A stretch of DNA of 64,000 nucleotides from the NCBI GenBank assembly GCA_018713325.1, contig DVFJ01000038.1:1-64000 (forward strand), in the 5' to 3' direction. Source of the stretch: Candidatus Onthenecus intestinigallinarum (lineage in GTDB: Bacteria > Bacillota > Clostridia > Christensenellales > Aristaeellaceae). Position numbers and translations under genes: made by a program. This document shows positions 25,310 to 33,768 of the stretch, one piece after another. The number at the start of each line of letters is the position of its first letter. Positions within the stretch are counted from its first letter, which is position 1. Under the pieces are notes generated by a model. The model worked only from the letters and a program-made list of their open reading frames with translations, was not told the DNA's origin and made no database searches.

Positions 25310-26278
25310 ATGATCAGCGTGATCGTGATCGGCAAGGACGAGGGCGAGGGCATCAGCCGGTGCCTGCAGAGCGTGCGCGCCGCCCTGGAGGGCGTGCTGC
25401 CCTATGAGATGATCTACGTCGACTCCCACTCGCAGGACGACTCCCTGACGCGCGCGCAGGCGCTGGGCGCGCGCTGCTTTGTGCCGGACGATGCGCGCAC
25501 GACGCCCGCGCTGGGGCGCTGGGTCGGCACGCAGGCGGCGCTGGGCGAGACGCTGCTCTTCCTCGACGGCGACATGACGCTCTCGCCCGGCTTCGTGCAG
25601 GCGGGACTGGCGGCGATGGACAGGGGATATGCCGGCGCATGCGGCATCCGGCGCGACGTGTACGTGAAGGACGGGCGCGTCGTGGGCGAATGCGGGAACT
25701 ACTTCGGCTGCCGGGCGGCGCGCACTGCGCCGGAATTCGGCGGCGCGGTGATGCTGCGCAGGGACGCCCTGCTGGAGGCGGGCGGCTGGAACCCGGATGT
25801 GGAGACCTGCGAGGAGGCGGAGCTGCACGCGCGGCTGCGCAGGCGCGGCCTGGCGGTCGTCGAGCTGCCGGTTCCGATGATCACCCATACCGACCGCGTG
25901 CGCGATGCGCGCGGGCTTTTCGGCACGATCTTTACGCGCCGCCGTCTCGGGCAGGGGCAGGCGCTGCGCTGCGCGCTGCGCGCGGGCAGCGCCGGACAGC
26001 TGATGCTGTGCGACCGGCCTACGCGGCTGTGGGCGCTGCAGGCGCTCTGCCTGATCGCCTGCGCTCTGCTGGGGCTGCTCGTCAGCGGCTGGGGGGGACT
26101 GGCGGCCTTTGCCGCCGCGGAGGCGCTCTGCCAGGCGGCGATGCTGCTGGCGCTGCGCCGGCAGGGACATGCGCGCTCGCTCGTCTCCGCCTGGCTGCTG
26201 CTCGCCTATATGCCCGCGGGCATGGCCTCGCTGCAAAGGCGCGGGACCGGCTTTGCGCAGTGGGAGGGAACGGCATGA
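25310..26278 (+). CDS. Membrane-linked family 2 glycosyltransferase
   Basis: 322 residues: N-terminal GT-A domain (SVIVIGKDEGEGISRCL, YVDSHSQDDS, metal-binding DGDMTLSPGF) and two membrane helices in the C-terminal third (LQALCLIACALLGLLVSGWG and a second). It probably elongates an exopolysaccharide or lipid-linked chain at the inner face of the membrane. AAAGGAGGG precedes the ATG and the stop overlaps the next glycosyltransferase (ATGA). Confidence 0.88.
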   Translation: MISVIVIGKDEGEGISRCLQSVRAALEGVLPYEMIYVDSHSQDDSLTRAQALGARCFVPDDARTTPALGRWVGTQAALGETLLFLDGDMTLSPGFVQAGLAAMDRGYAGACGIRRDVYVKDGRVVGECGNYFGCRAARTAPEFGGAVMLRRDALLEAGGWNPDVETCEEAELHARLRRRGLAVVELPVPMITHTDRVRDARGLFGTIFTRRRLGQGQALRCALRAGSAGQLMLCDRPTRLWALQALCLIACALLGLLVSGWGGLAAFAAAEALCQAAMLLALRRQGHARSLVSAWLLLAYMPAGMASLQRRGTGFAQWEGTA

Positions 26279-27279
26279 ACAGACCGCTCGTCAGCTTTGC
26301 CGTCGTCGCCTATAACGCGGAGCGTTGCCTGCCGGAGCTGCTCGCGGACCTGGCGGCGCAGGACTATCCGCCCGAGCGCATAGAAGCCCTGCTGGTGGAC
26401 AGCGCCTCGACGGACGGCACGCGCGCCGTGATGGAGGCGTTTGCCCGAACGGCGCCCATGGCCGTGCGGGTGCTGGACAACCCCGCAAGGTGGCTGGCTC
26501 CCGGCATCAACGTGGCGCTGGACGCCGCCCGGGGCGAGCTGTTCGTTCGCCTCGACGCGCACGCGCGCATTCCACGCGACTTCATCACGCGCAACGTGCA
26601 GGCCATTGCCATGGGGGAGGATATCGTCGGCGGCCGCGTGGAGGGCAGCGTGCCCCGCACGCCGTGGCAGGCCGTGCTGACCGCGCTGGATACCTCGCGC
26701 TTTGCGGGCGGGGCGGCTCCCTTTCGAAACGCGGGCGCGGCGCGCGACGTGGATACGCTCGCCTATGCGATGTACCGCCGCTCGGTCTACGACGCCGTGG
26801 GGCGCTATGACGAGCGCCTGCGGCGCACGGAGGACAACGAGATGCACCGCCGCATGCGCTGCGCGGGCTACCGGTTTCACTACTGCCCGGAGATTCACTC
26901 GTTCCACGCGGCGCGCGCGTCGCTGCGCGGCCAGCTGCGCCAGAAGTGGGGCAACGGGCTGTGGGTGGGGCGCACGATGCGCGTGGCGCCGCGCTGCTTT
27001 GCGGCGCGTCACTTCATCCCGGCGCTGTTCGTGCTCGCGCTGATGGGGGGCGTCGCGCTGGCGGCCTGCGGCCTGCCGTGGCCGCTATGGGCGCTGCTGT
27101 GCGCCTATGCCGCGCTGGATCTGGGCTTTGGCGTGCACGATGCGCTGCGCGCGCCCGTGGGCCGGGCGCTGTGCGCGCTGACGCTGCCCTTTCTGTTCCC
27201 GCTCGTGCACATCGTCTATGGGCTGGGCACGCTGTGCGGGCTGCTGACGATGGGCTGCGTCGTCAAAACCAAGCGATAA
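26275..27279 (+). CDS. ExoA-like family 2 glycosyltransferase
   Basis: 334 residues: GT-A domain with FAVVAYNAERCLPELL, VDSASTDGTRAV, a LDAHARIP block in place of the usual DXD, and the acceptor motif RRTEDNEMHRRMRCAGYRF, then three C-terminal membrane helices. The arrangement matches ExoA-type succinoglycan glucosyltransferases. It works with the preceding glycosyltransferase, to which it is translationally coupled, on a surface polysaccharide that is not otherwise identified. Confidence 0.88.
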   Translation: MNRPLVSFAVVAYNAERCLPELLADLAAQDYPPERIEALLVDSASTDGTRAVMEAFARTAPMAVRVLDNPARWLAPGINVALDAARGELFVRLDAHARIPRDFITRNVQAIAMGEDIVGGRVEGSVPRTPWQAVLTALDTSRFAGGAAPFRNAGAARDVDTLAYAMYRRSVYDAVGRYDERLRRTEDNEMHRRMRCAGYRFHYCPEIHSFHAARASLRGQLRQKWGNGLWVGRTMRVAPRCFAARHFIPALFVLALMGGVALAACGLPWPLWALLCAYAALDLGFGVHDALRAPVGRALCALTLPFLFPLVHIVYGLGTLCGLLTMGCVVKTKR

Positions 27280-27303
27280 ACGAAGGAAAGAAGGATATAC
27301 AGT

Positions 27304-27780
27304 ATGGCCATCGATCGAGTCAGGGCATACCTCAGGACGTTCGGGGCGGAGGAGCGCATTCTGGAGTTTCCCGTCTCCAGCGCGACCGTCGCGCTGGCGG
27401 CGCAGGCGCTGGGCTGCGAGGAGGCGCGCATCGCCAAGACGCTCTCGTTCGCGCAGGGAGAGGGCTGCATCCTCGTCGTCGCCGCGGGCGACGCCAAGGT
27501 TGACAACGCAAAGTTCAAGGCGCGCTTTGCCATGAAGGCGAAGATGCTCTCGCCGGACGACGCGGAGCGGCTCGTCGGGCATGCGGTCGGCGGGGTATGC
27601 CCGTTCGGCGTGAACGCGGGCGTGCCGGTCTATCTGGACGAATCGCTGCGCCGCTTTGCGACGGTGTTCCCGGCCTGCGGCAGCGCCAACAGCGCAATCG
27701 AGCTGACGCTCGAGGAGCTGGAGCGCTTTTCGCGCGCGGAGGGCTGGGTAGACGTGTGCAAGGGCTGGCAGGAGGCATAA
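27304..27780 (+). CDS. YbaK/ProX-type aminoacyl-tRNA deacylase domain protein
   Basis: 158 residues of the YbaK/EbsC fold, cytoplasmic: the conserved LGCEEARIAKTLSF, AAGDAKVDNAKFK with the key lysines, and VGGVCPFGVNAGVPVYLDESL. These trans-editing enzymes remove wrong amino acids (for example Ala or Cys) from tRNA-Pro or tRNA-Cys. The exact specificity cannot be told from the sequence. AAGGAAAGAAGG lies upstream; a terminator follows. Confidence 0.9.
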   Translation: MAIDRVRAYLRTFGAEERILEFPVSSATVALAAQALGCEEARIAKTLSFAQGEGCILVVAAGDAKVDNAKFKARFAMKAKMLSPDDAERLVGHAVGGVCPFGVNAGVPVYLDESLRRFATVFPACGSANSAIELTLEELERFSRAEGWVDVCKGWQEA

Positions 27781-27797
27781 GGGATCCAAAAACAACG

Positions 27798-27831
27798 ATG
27801 CGCCGCGGGAAGCTCCCGCGGCGCATTTTAC
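27798..27831. terminator. Bidirectional terminator
   Basis: A perfect 13-bp stem (ATGCGCCGCGGGA and complement) with a 3-base loop, an A-run before and TTTTA after; between the YbaK and GH125 genes. Confidence 0.8.
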
Positions 27832-27838
27832 CTGTTTG

Positions 27839-29149
27839 TCACACCTGCCGGACCGTCTTTGCGACCTGCGCGAGTACGTCGTCCAGCTTGCCGTCCTCGT
27901 AGAGCCGATAGACCATCTCGCCGAAGAGCGAGTTGGCCCACGCAAACCACGAGCGCGTGAAGTCCTCCGGCTTGGCCGGGTCAAAGCTCTCGTGCATGAA
28001 CCGCGTGCCGGCGTGCGTCGTCAGCAGCTGCGTCAGGAGGCCGGCGATCTCATCCACGGCGTCCGTCGTCAGCGCCTGCATGCACAGCGCGATAGGCCAG
28101 ATGTAGCCGGCGGGCGTGTGCGGCGAGCCGACGCCCTGCGCGCGCGGTCCCTCGTAGTAGAAGCGGTTGTCCTGGCTGAGCACAAAGGCGCGCGTGCGCA
28201 GGTAGAGCGGATCGTCCTTCTGGCACAGCCCCAGATAGGGCAGCGACAGCAGGCTGGGCACGTTCGCGTCGTCCATGAGCGTGTAGTGGCCCAGGCCGTC
28301 GGTCTCGTAGGCGAAGATCTGGCCGTGGTTCGGGTGCTCGACCAGCGCATATTTGGCCACGCCGTCGAGGATCTCCTCGCGCAGGGCGGTGGCCTCGCGC
28401 GCGAGCGCCTCGTCTCCCAGCAGCGCGGCAAAGTACGCCGCGTCGGCCATCACGCCCGCGGCGAACAGGTTCGAGGGCACCAAATAGCCCAGGCGGCAGG
28501 CGTCGTCGCTGGGCCGGAAGCCCGACCAGGTCATCCCCGTGTGCGCGACGGGCTCACCGCGTCCGCTGCGTGTGAGCGTGTCCGACGGCGGGCAGTCGGT
28601 GCGGATGAAGTAATAGGGGCTCTCCTCGTGGCGCTGCTCGCGGCGGAAGACCTCCACGATGGCGCGCATGCCCTGATGGAACGTGTCGGTCAGGAAGGCC
28701 GTAGAGCCCGTCTGCGCGCGGTATACGTGCGCCAGGTGCAGCGGCGCGCACAGCGAGTCGACCTCGTACTTGCGCTCCCAGATCCAGGGCCCCTGCGCCG
28801 GCTCGTCCTCGGACCACTTGGCCCCCGTCGGCCCGTCGTTGAACGCGTTGGCGTACGGGTCGATCAGCACGCAGCGCATCTGCCGCTCGATGACGCCCTC
28901 AATGAAGCGCGCCACGTCGGGGTCGTCCGCAAAGCGAACATAGTGCATGACCTGCGCCATGGAGTCGCGCAGCCACATCGCGGGGATGTCGCCCGTGATG
29001 ATGAAGGGCAGGCCGTCGTCCCGCTCCTGATACGTCGTCTCCAGCGTGTTCAGAAAGCACTGGTGAAACATCTCAGGCAGGCCGGGAATCGCAGCCAGTT
29101 TTGTCTCGACGGGCGCCAGACGCCCGGCGATGGTCTGTCGAATGTCCAT
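27839..29149 (-). CDS. GH125 exo-alpha-1,6-mannosidase
   Basis: 436 residues without a signal peptide, so cytoplasmic. The start of the catalytic domain ([18 protein letters not shown]), [33 protein letters not shown] and the C-terminal [20 protein letters not shown] are all typical of GH125 (formerly DUF1237). The family removes alpha-1,6-linked mannose from N-glycan or yeast mannan oligosaccharides with inversion. AAAGGGAGG lies before the ATG. It stands alone on its own promoter and has no transporter partner next to it. Confidence 0.93.
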   Translation of the reverse strand: MDIRQTIAGRLAPVETKLAAIPGLPEMFHQCFLNTLETTYQERDDGLPFIITGDIPAMWLRDSMAQVMHYVRFADDPDVARFIEGVIERQMRCVLIDPYANAFNDGPTGAKWSEDEPAQGPWIWERKYEVDSLCAPLHLAHVYRAQTGSTAFLTDTFHQGMRAIVEVFRREQRHEESPYYFIRTDCPPSDTLTRSGRGEPVAHTGMTWSGFRPSDDACRLGYLVPSNLFAAGVMADAAYFAALLGDEALAREATALREEILDGVAKYALVEHPNHGQIFAYETDGLGHYTLMDDANVPSLLSLPYLGLCQKDDPLYLRTRAFVLSQDNRFYYEGPRAQGVGSPHTPAGYIWPIALCMQALTTDAVDEIAGLLTQLLTTHAGTRFMHESFDPAKPEDFTRSWFAWANSLFGEMVYRLYEDGKLDDVLAQVAKTVRQV

Positions 29150-29186
29150 GAGGAAACCTCCCTTTCTCGCTTGCATCTCTACGCAC

Positions 29187-29215
29187 AGTATAGCGGAAGC
29201 AGGCAGAAAAAGCAA
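29187..29215 (-). promoter_or_regulatory. Promoter of the GH125 gene
   Basis: On the minus strand TTGCTT, a 17-base spacer and TATACT. Confidence 0.6.
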
Positions 29216-29310
29216 GCGTCGCGCGCTGCGGGGGAAGATCCCCCCTGAATGCGGGAGTGGGGATTAAAAGACGATGACACATAAGAAACTGCATAAAGTG
29301 GAGAGGATAC

Positions 29311-29337
29311 AAAAAAGAGCGGGATCAAATCCCGCTC
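29311..29337 (-). terminator. Terminator of the metNIQ operon
   Basis: On the minus strand a perfect GAGCGGGAT/ATCCCGCTC stem with a 3-base loop followed by TTTTTTG. Confidence 0.85.
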
Positions 29338-29352
29338 CTGTGGAGAATCAGA

Positions 29353-30141
29353 TCAGAACGCCGCGACCACCGCGCCGCCATAGGTCTCGTTGATGAACGT
29401 GCGGATCTCTTCGCTGTTGAGCACTTCCTTGAGCGCCGCGACGAAGGGCTCGTTTTCGTTGCCTTCCTTGACCACGACCACGTTCAGGTACGGGGACTCG
29501 GAGCCCTCGATCGCCACGGAGTCTTCAATCGGGTTCAGGCCAGCGCCCAGCGCGTAGTTGCCGTTGATGACCGCGAAGTCCACATCCGGCAGCATGAGGG
29601 GCAGCTGAGCGGCCTCGGCCTCCAGGATGTTCACGTTGTGGGGATTCTCCACGATGTCCAGCTTGGTCGCGGTGACGCCGGCGCCCTCCTTGAGGGTGAT
29701 GACGCCCAGGGTCTGCAGCAGCAGCAGCGCGCGGGCTTCGTTGGTCGTGTCATTGGGCACGGCGATCGTCGCGCCATCGGCCAGGGTCTCCAGCGTGTCG
29801 CCCTTGCCGGCAAAGACGGCCATCGGCTCAATGTGCACGCCAAAGGCGCTCACGAGGTGGGTGCCGTTCTGTGCGTTGAAGTCGTCCAGGTACGGCACGT
29901 GCTGGAAGTAGTTGGCGTCCAGTTCGCCGGATTCGGTGGCCGTGTTGGGCAGGATGTAGTCGGTGAACTCGACGACCTCGAGCTCATAGCCCTTCTCCAG
30001 CAGCGCGTCCTTGGCGGCGTTGAGGATCTCAGCATGCGGGGACGGGGACGCGCCCACACGGATCTTCTCCGCGGCCAGCGCGAGGTTGGACAGGCTCAGT
30101 GCGAACACCAGGACGAGAACAAATGCGACAAACTTTTTCAT
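29353..30141 (-). CDS. metQ: MetQ-like methionine-binding protein without a lipoprotein cysteine
   Basis: 262 residues: a secretory signal peptide ending LALAAEK and a NlpA/MetQ domain (IRVGASPSPHAEIL, ANYFQHVPYLDDFN, VPNDTTNEARALLLLQ). It presents D- or L-methionine to MetNI. Unusually the protein has no cysteine at all, so there is no lipobox and no lipid anchor as in typical Gram-positive MetQ; it would be released or held by other means. Last gene of metN-metI-metQ. Confidence 0.92.
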   Translation of the reverse strand: MKKFVAFVLVLVFALSLSNLALAAEKIRVGASPSPHAEILNAAKDALLEKGYELEVVEFTDYILPNTATESGELDANYFQHVPYLDDFNAQNGTHLVSAFGVHIEPMAVFAGKGDTLETLADGATIAVPNDTTNEARALLLLQTLGVITLKEGAGVTATKLDIVENPHNVNILEAEAAQLPLMLPDVDFAVINGNYALGAGLNPIEDSVAIEGSESPYLNVVVVKEGNENEPFVAALKEVLNSEEIRTFINETYGGAVVAAF

Positions 30142-30193
30142 ATGGGAACACTCCTTCTCTTTTTTGTTGGACCCGTATGTGAGCGTCCGGCGG

Positions 30194-30856
30194 TCACTTG
30201 AGACGGTGATCCACCAGCCGGGAACTCCGCGTACCGATCAGCTGGATGATCTGCACGAGCAGCACCAGCACGACGATGACGACGAGCAGGATGTCGGTTC
30301 TGTAGCGGTAGTAGCCGTAGTTGATGGCCAGGGCGCCCAGTCCGCCGCCGCCGATCGCGCCGGCCATGGCCGAGTAGCCCAGGATGTTGGTGGTCGCAAT
30401 GGCCGCGCCGCTGACGAGCGAGGGCATCGACTCGGGGATCATGACCTTCAGCACGATGTGCATGCGGCTGGCGCCCATGGACTGCGCCGCCTCGATGACG
30501 CCGCGGTCGACCTCCTTGAGCGCGGTCTCGACCGTGCGGGCCACATAGGGGAAGGCCGCGATGGTCAGGGGCATGATCGTCGCCTTCGAGCCGATGGCCG
30601 TGCCCATCACCAGGCGGGTGAAGGGGATGACGGCGATCATCAGGATGAGGAAGGGAACGGAGCGCAGCACGTTGATCAACGTGCCCAGTACGCTATTGAC
30701 CGGCGCGTTGGGCAGGATGTGGCCGCGCTCGGTGATGACGAGCAGCACGCCCAGCGGCAGGCCGATCGCGTAGGAGAACAACGTGGAGAACAGCACCATG
30801 TAGCACGTCTCCCACAGGCCGTTACCGATCATGGACAATAGTTCCTGCCAGCTCAT
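30194..30856 (-). CDS. metI: Methionine ABC transporter permease MetI
   Basis: 220 residues with five to six membrane segments and the EAA loop EAAQSMGASRMHIVLKVMIPES, together with NVLRSVPFLILMIAVIPFTR typical of MetI. It forms the channel of the methionine importer. AGGAGGTG precedes the ATG, which lies 35 bases inside the end of metN, so the two are coupled. Confidence 0.95.
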   Translation of the reverse strand: MSWQELLSMIGNGLWETCYMVLFSTLFSYAIGLPLGVLLVITERGHILPNAPVNSVLGTLINVLRSVPFLILMIAVIPFTRLVMGTAIGSKATIMPLTIAAFPYVARTVETALKEVDRGVIEAAQSMGASRMHIVLKVMIPESMPSLVSGAAIATTNILGYSAMAGAIGGGGLGALAINYGYYRYRTDILLVVIVVLVLLVQIIQLIGTRSSRLVDHRLK

Positions 30857-31880
30857 CGGCGTTCACCTCCTCAATGCTGATCTGCTTTTCTTTCAGGTAG
30901 GCCAGCACCCGCTCGGCGCCCTCGGGGTCGCCGGGCAGCTCCACGAGCATCTGCCCGCGCTGCTGGCCCGCCACGGTCTGGATGTTGGCCGACAGGATGT
31001 TGACCGGCACGCCGCTGGCCAGGATCATCCCCGCCACGACCGGCTCATAGGTGCGGTTGTCGTCGAAGATCAGGCGCAGGCAGCGCTTCCCGGGCGGCAG
31101 CTCCTCCTCGGCCGTGGTGCGGAACAGACGTTTGGCTGCCGCCGTGCGCGGATTGGCGAACACTTCACGAACATTTCCCTTTTCGGCAATGCGCCCGCCG
31201 TCGATGATCGCCACGCGCGTGCAGATCTGGCGGATGACGGCCATCTCGTGGGTGATGATGACGATCGTGATGCCCAGGCGCCGGTTGATGTCCTGCAGCA
31301 GCGAAAGGATCGCCTGCGTGGTCATGGGATCGAGCGCGCTGGTGGCCTCGTCGCACAGCAGCACCTTCGGATCGGTGGCCAGGGCCCTTGCGATGGCGAC
31401 GCGCTGGCGCTGGCCGCCGGAGAGCTGTGCGGGGTAGGCGTCGGCCTTTTCGGCCAGGCCGACGATTTCGAGCAGCTCCTTGGCGCGCTTGTGGGCCTGG
31501 GCCTTGGGCACGCCGGCGATCTCCATCGGGAAGCAGACGTTGCGCAGGACCGTGCGCTGCATCAGCAGGTTGAACTGCTGGAAGATCATCGCGACCGTGC
31601 GGCGCATCCGGCGAAGCTCCTTGTCGCCCATGGTCAGGATGTTCTCGCCGTCGATGAGGATGCGGCCCTCCGTCGGGCTGTCCAGCCGGTTGATGCACCG
31701 GATGAGGGTGGACTTGCCCGCGCCGCTCATGCCGATGATGCCGTAGATGTCGCCCTTGTGGATCGCAAGGTCGATGCCGTCGAGCGCGACGACGTCGCCC
31801 GCCTGCGAGGGATAGATTTTCTTGACGCCCTGGATGTCGATCATCACGTTTCCGGAGGGCGCCGGTCGTTCGCTTGGCAT
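30822..31880 (-). CDS. metN: Methionine ABC transporter ATP-binding protein MetN
   Basis: 352 residues. Walker A GMSGAGKST, signature LSGGQRQRVAIA, Walker B VLLCDEATSALD, H-loop ITHEM, and a C-terminal NIL domain (about residues 270-345, CLRLIFDDNRTYEPVV) that senses methionine and inhibits transport. ATG 31880 has GGGGAG 8 bases upstream; the in-frame ATG at 31922 has none. It heads metNIQ. Only a 40-base leader separates it from the promoter, too short for a SAM riboswitch. Confidence 0.94.
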   Translation of the reverse strand: MPSERPAPSGNVMIDIQGVKKIYPSQAGDVVALDGIDLAIHKGDIYGIIGMSGAGKSTLIRCINRLDSPTEGRILIDGENILTMGDKELRRMRRTVAMIFQQFNLLMQRTVLRNVCFPMEIAGVPKAQAHKRAKELLEIVGLAEKADAYPAQLSGGQRQRVAIARALATDPKVLLCDEATSALDPMTTQAILSLLQDINRRLGITIVIITHEMAVIRQICTRVAIIDGGRIAEKGNVREVFANPRTAAAKRLFRTTAEEELPPGKRCLRLIFDDNRTYEPVVAGMILASGVPVNILSANIQTVAGQQRGQMLVELPGDPEGAERVLAYLKEKQISIEEVNADELAGTIVHDR

Positions 31881-31923
31881 TTGCTCAACTCCCCGTGTGT
31901 TTGCTGCCGTGGTCGATGGCATA

Positions 31924-31953
31924 ATGCTACACCACGCTTTTGCGACTTGTCAA
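31924..31953 (-). promoter_or_regulatory. Promoter of metNIQ
   Basis: On the minus strand TTGACA (perfect), an 18-base spacer and TAGCAT. Confidence 0.6.
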
Positions 31954-32085
31954 CCCCCGAAATTGCAGAAAAATGGCCGCAGAAGCGCATTTTGACGCCG
32001 GATGCAAATCCGTCTTCTACTAGAGGCGCAAAAAAGGACGCGCTCAAAAATTTTTTTGCCGCCCGAAAAAATTGGGGGATTCGGG

Positions 32086-32114
32086 TTGACAGCGGCCCCG
32101 GCGAATGATACACT
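32086..32114 (+). promoter_or_regulatory. Promoter of the 27-residue Met-rich reading frame
   Basis: TTGACA (perfect), a 17-base spacer and TACACT, 31 bases before the ATG. Confidence 0.65.
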
Positions 32115-32145
32115 AAGAAAAAGCAAGCAGAAAGGGGGCGTCTCC

Positions 32146-32229
32146 ATGAAGCGCGTTTCGACTATGCGAATGTTCATGATGTGCGAGGAGATGTCCATCG
32201 CACTTTTGGGCTTGCATGGAAACGCATAA
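32146..32229 (+). CDS. 27-residue Met-rich small protein or leader peptide
   Basis: ATG 32146 is preceded by AAAGGGGG at 7 bases. The peptide starts MKRVSTMRMFMMCEEM and ends LHGNA; six of 27 residues are Met, with one Cys. A strong terminator begins 20 bases after the stop, and its own TTGACA promoter lies upstream, so promoter, small frame and terminator form a unit of about 180 bases. It could be a free small protein, or a leader peptide controlling read-through into the YdcF gene. No homologue is recognised. Confidence 0.55.
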   Translation: MKRVSTMRMFMMCEEMSIALLGLHGNA

Positions 32230-32249
32230 GGCGTCGGCTTTGTCGATTG

Positions 32250-32291
32250 CGCCCCGTTTCGCAAGCTGTGCGAGACGGGGCGTTTGTTTTT
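32250..32291 (+). terminator. Terminator or attenuator after the 27-residue frame
   Basis: CGCCCCGTTTCGCA (32250-32263) pairs with TGCGAGACGGGGCG (32269-32282) with one mismatch, followed by TTTGTTTTT. Confidence 0.8.
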
Positions 32292-32322
32292 CCCGAAACC
32301 GACGACGAGAGGATGAGGACGC

Positions 32323-32505
32323 ATGACGTGTACGCTGCATTGGCTGGCCGCGCTGCTTTGGGCGCTGCTGTGCCCCGCGCAGTCCCCGGCCGCCGCGCCT
32401 GCGCCGGTCGTGCGCATTCTGGCGGCGCTGGGCGCGATTCGCCCCGCGGTCCGGCGCGCGGCCTGCGCGCAGGATGGGCGAATGCGCCGAATGCGTCGAA
32501 TGTGA
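32323..32505 (+). CDS. Possible 60-residue membrane peptide ahead of YdcF
   Basis: ATG 32323 follows GAGAGGATGAGG. The first 20 residues are hydrophobic (TLHWLAALLWALLC), the rest Ala/Arg-rich and without recognisable features. It ends 14 bases before the YdcF start. In this GC-rich DNA it could be chance. Confidence 0.3.
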   Translation: MTCTLHWLAALLWALLCPAQSPAAAPAPVVRILAALGAIRPAVRRAACAQDGRMRRMRRM

Positions 32506-32519
32506 CGGGAGGTACGCGC

Positions 32520-33113
32520 ATGCGCTACGTTCAGGAGATCACGGACTTCCTCTTCGTCCGCCATCCGCCCCGGCGCGTGGACATCGCGTTCCTGCCCGGC
32601 TGCGCCTATGCGGAGATCCCGCTGCACGGCGCGCGCATGTACCATGCGGGCTATGCGCCGCTGCTGCTGCCCTCGGGCCGGTTCAGCGTGACGGTGGGGC
32701 GGTTTCTGGGGCCGGCCTCGCATGCGCAGGCCTATCCCGGGCCGTACGAGAGCGAGTGGGCGTTCTTCCGCGACGTGCTCCTGCGCGAGGGCGTGCCGGA
32801 TGCGGCCATCCTGCGCGAGGACCGCGCGACGTACACCTACGAAAACGCGATCTACTCGCGCCGCGTGACGGACGCGATGGGGCTGCAGGTGCGCAGCGCG
32901 ATGATCTGCTGCAAGGCGTACCATGCGCGCCGCGCGCTGATGTACTACGAGACGCTCTTCCCGCAGACGGAGCTGATCGTATGCCCGGTCGACGCGGGCG
33001 GGCCCACGCGGGAGAACTGGACGCGCACGGCGGAGGGCATCGACGCGGTGCTCGGCGAGCTGGAGCGCTGCGGCGGTCAGTTCCACGCCATCCTGAAGGA
33101 GAAGCTTCTATAA
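32520..33113 (+). CDS. YdcF-like protein (DUF218)
   Basis: 197 residues, soluble. The first strand IAFLPGCAYAE, then a HGARMYHAGYAPLLLPSG helix and strand and the acid motif near RDVLLREGVPDAAILRED correspond to DUF218/YdcF, a Rossmann-like family linked to envelope metabolism and vancomycin sensitivity (SanA) but of unknown reaction. There is no membrane helix. GGGAGG lies before the ATG. Probably co-transcribed with the acetyltransferase 18 bases downstream. Confidence 0.82.
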   Translation: MRYVQEITDFLFVRHPPRRVDIAFLPGCAYAEIPLHGARMYHAGYAPLLLPSGRFSVTVGRFLGPASHAQAYPGPYESEWAFFRDVLLREGVPDAAILREDRATYTYENAIYSRRVTDAMGLQVRSAMICCKAYHARRALMYYETLFPQTELIVCPVDAGGPTRENWTRTAEGIDAVLGELERCGGQFHAILKEKLL

Positions 33114-33131
33114 TAGAAAGAGGGAATGGGA

Positions 33132-33704
33132 ATGCTGCATGCCGGAACGCAGACGATTGAGACGCCGCGGCTGATCCTGCGCAGGTTCACGACGGAAGAC
33201 GCGCAGGCGATGTACGACAACTGGGCCAGCGACCCGGAGGTGTCACGGTATCTGACCTGGCCGACGCATCCGAATGTGGATGCGACCCGGCAGCTGCTCG
33301 CCACATGGGTGGAGCAATACGAGAAGCCCGACGTGTACCAGTGGGCGATCGGGCTGCGGGCGGCGGATGGTATGCCCATCGGATCGATCAGCGTCGTCAC
33401 GCTGAACGAGCGGACGCACAGCGCGGAGGTCGGCTACTGCATCGGCCGGTCGTGGTGGCATCAGGGCATCACGAGCGAGGCGCTGGAGGCGGTGCTGGGC
33501 TATCTGTTTGGCACGGTCGGCGCGTGGCGCGTGTCCGCGCGCCACGACCCGCACAATCCGCACTCCGGCGGCGTGATGCGCAAGTGCGGCATGCGCCTGG
33601 AGGGCACGCTGCGCCAGGCGGACGTCAACAACCAGGGCGTGTGCGACGTGAGCGTCTACGGCATCCTCGCGCAGGAATATGCGGACGCGCATGGGCTTAC
33701 GTGA
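33132..33704 (+). CDS. GNAT acetyltransferase, RimJ/RimL type
   Basis: 190 residues: TPRLILRRFTTEDAQAMYDN opening, EVGYCIGRSWWHQGITSEAL acetyl-CoA loop (a diverged Q/RxxGxG/A), and the RHDPHNPHSGGVMRKCGMRLEG block are typical of RimL-like enzymes that acetylate protein N-termini or small molecules. ATG 33132 is preferred to 33126 because the AGAGGG site is then 7 bases away. Substrate unknown. Confidence 0.9.
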   Translation: MLHAGTQTIETPRLILRRFTTEDAQAMYDNWASDPEVSRYLTWPTHPNVDATRQLLATWVEQYEKPDVYQWAIGLRAADGMPIGSISVVTLNERTHSAEVGYCIGRSWWHQGITSEALEAVLGYLFGTVGAWRVSARHDPHNPHSGGVMRKCGMRLEGTLRQADVNNQGVCDVSVYGILAQEYADAHGLT

Positions 33705-33725
33705 GCCCTATATTATAAGAAAGAA

Positions 33726-33761
33726 GAGCTGTCCGGACGGAGCCGGGCAGCTCTTTGTCTT
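33726..33761. terminator. Bidirectional terminator
   Basis: AGAGCTGTCCGG pairs with CCGGGCAGCTCT (one mismatch), followed by TTGTCTT; between the GNAT and VanW genes. Confidence 0.75.
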
Positions 33762-33768
33762 GCGGTGC

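Noticed and set aside
27836-29248. A 470-codon plus-strand frame opposite the GH125 gene
   Set aside because: Low-complexity Arg/Val/Gly-rich product typical of an antisense shadow; GH125 motifs on the minus strand are decisive.
31881-31953. SAM riboswitch or T-box ahead of metNIQ
   Set aside because: Only about 40 bases lie between the promoter and the start codon; no S-box core or terminator is present.
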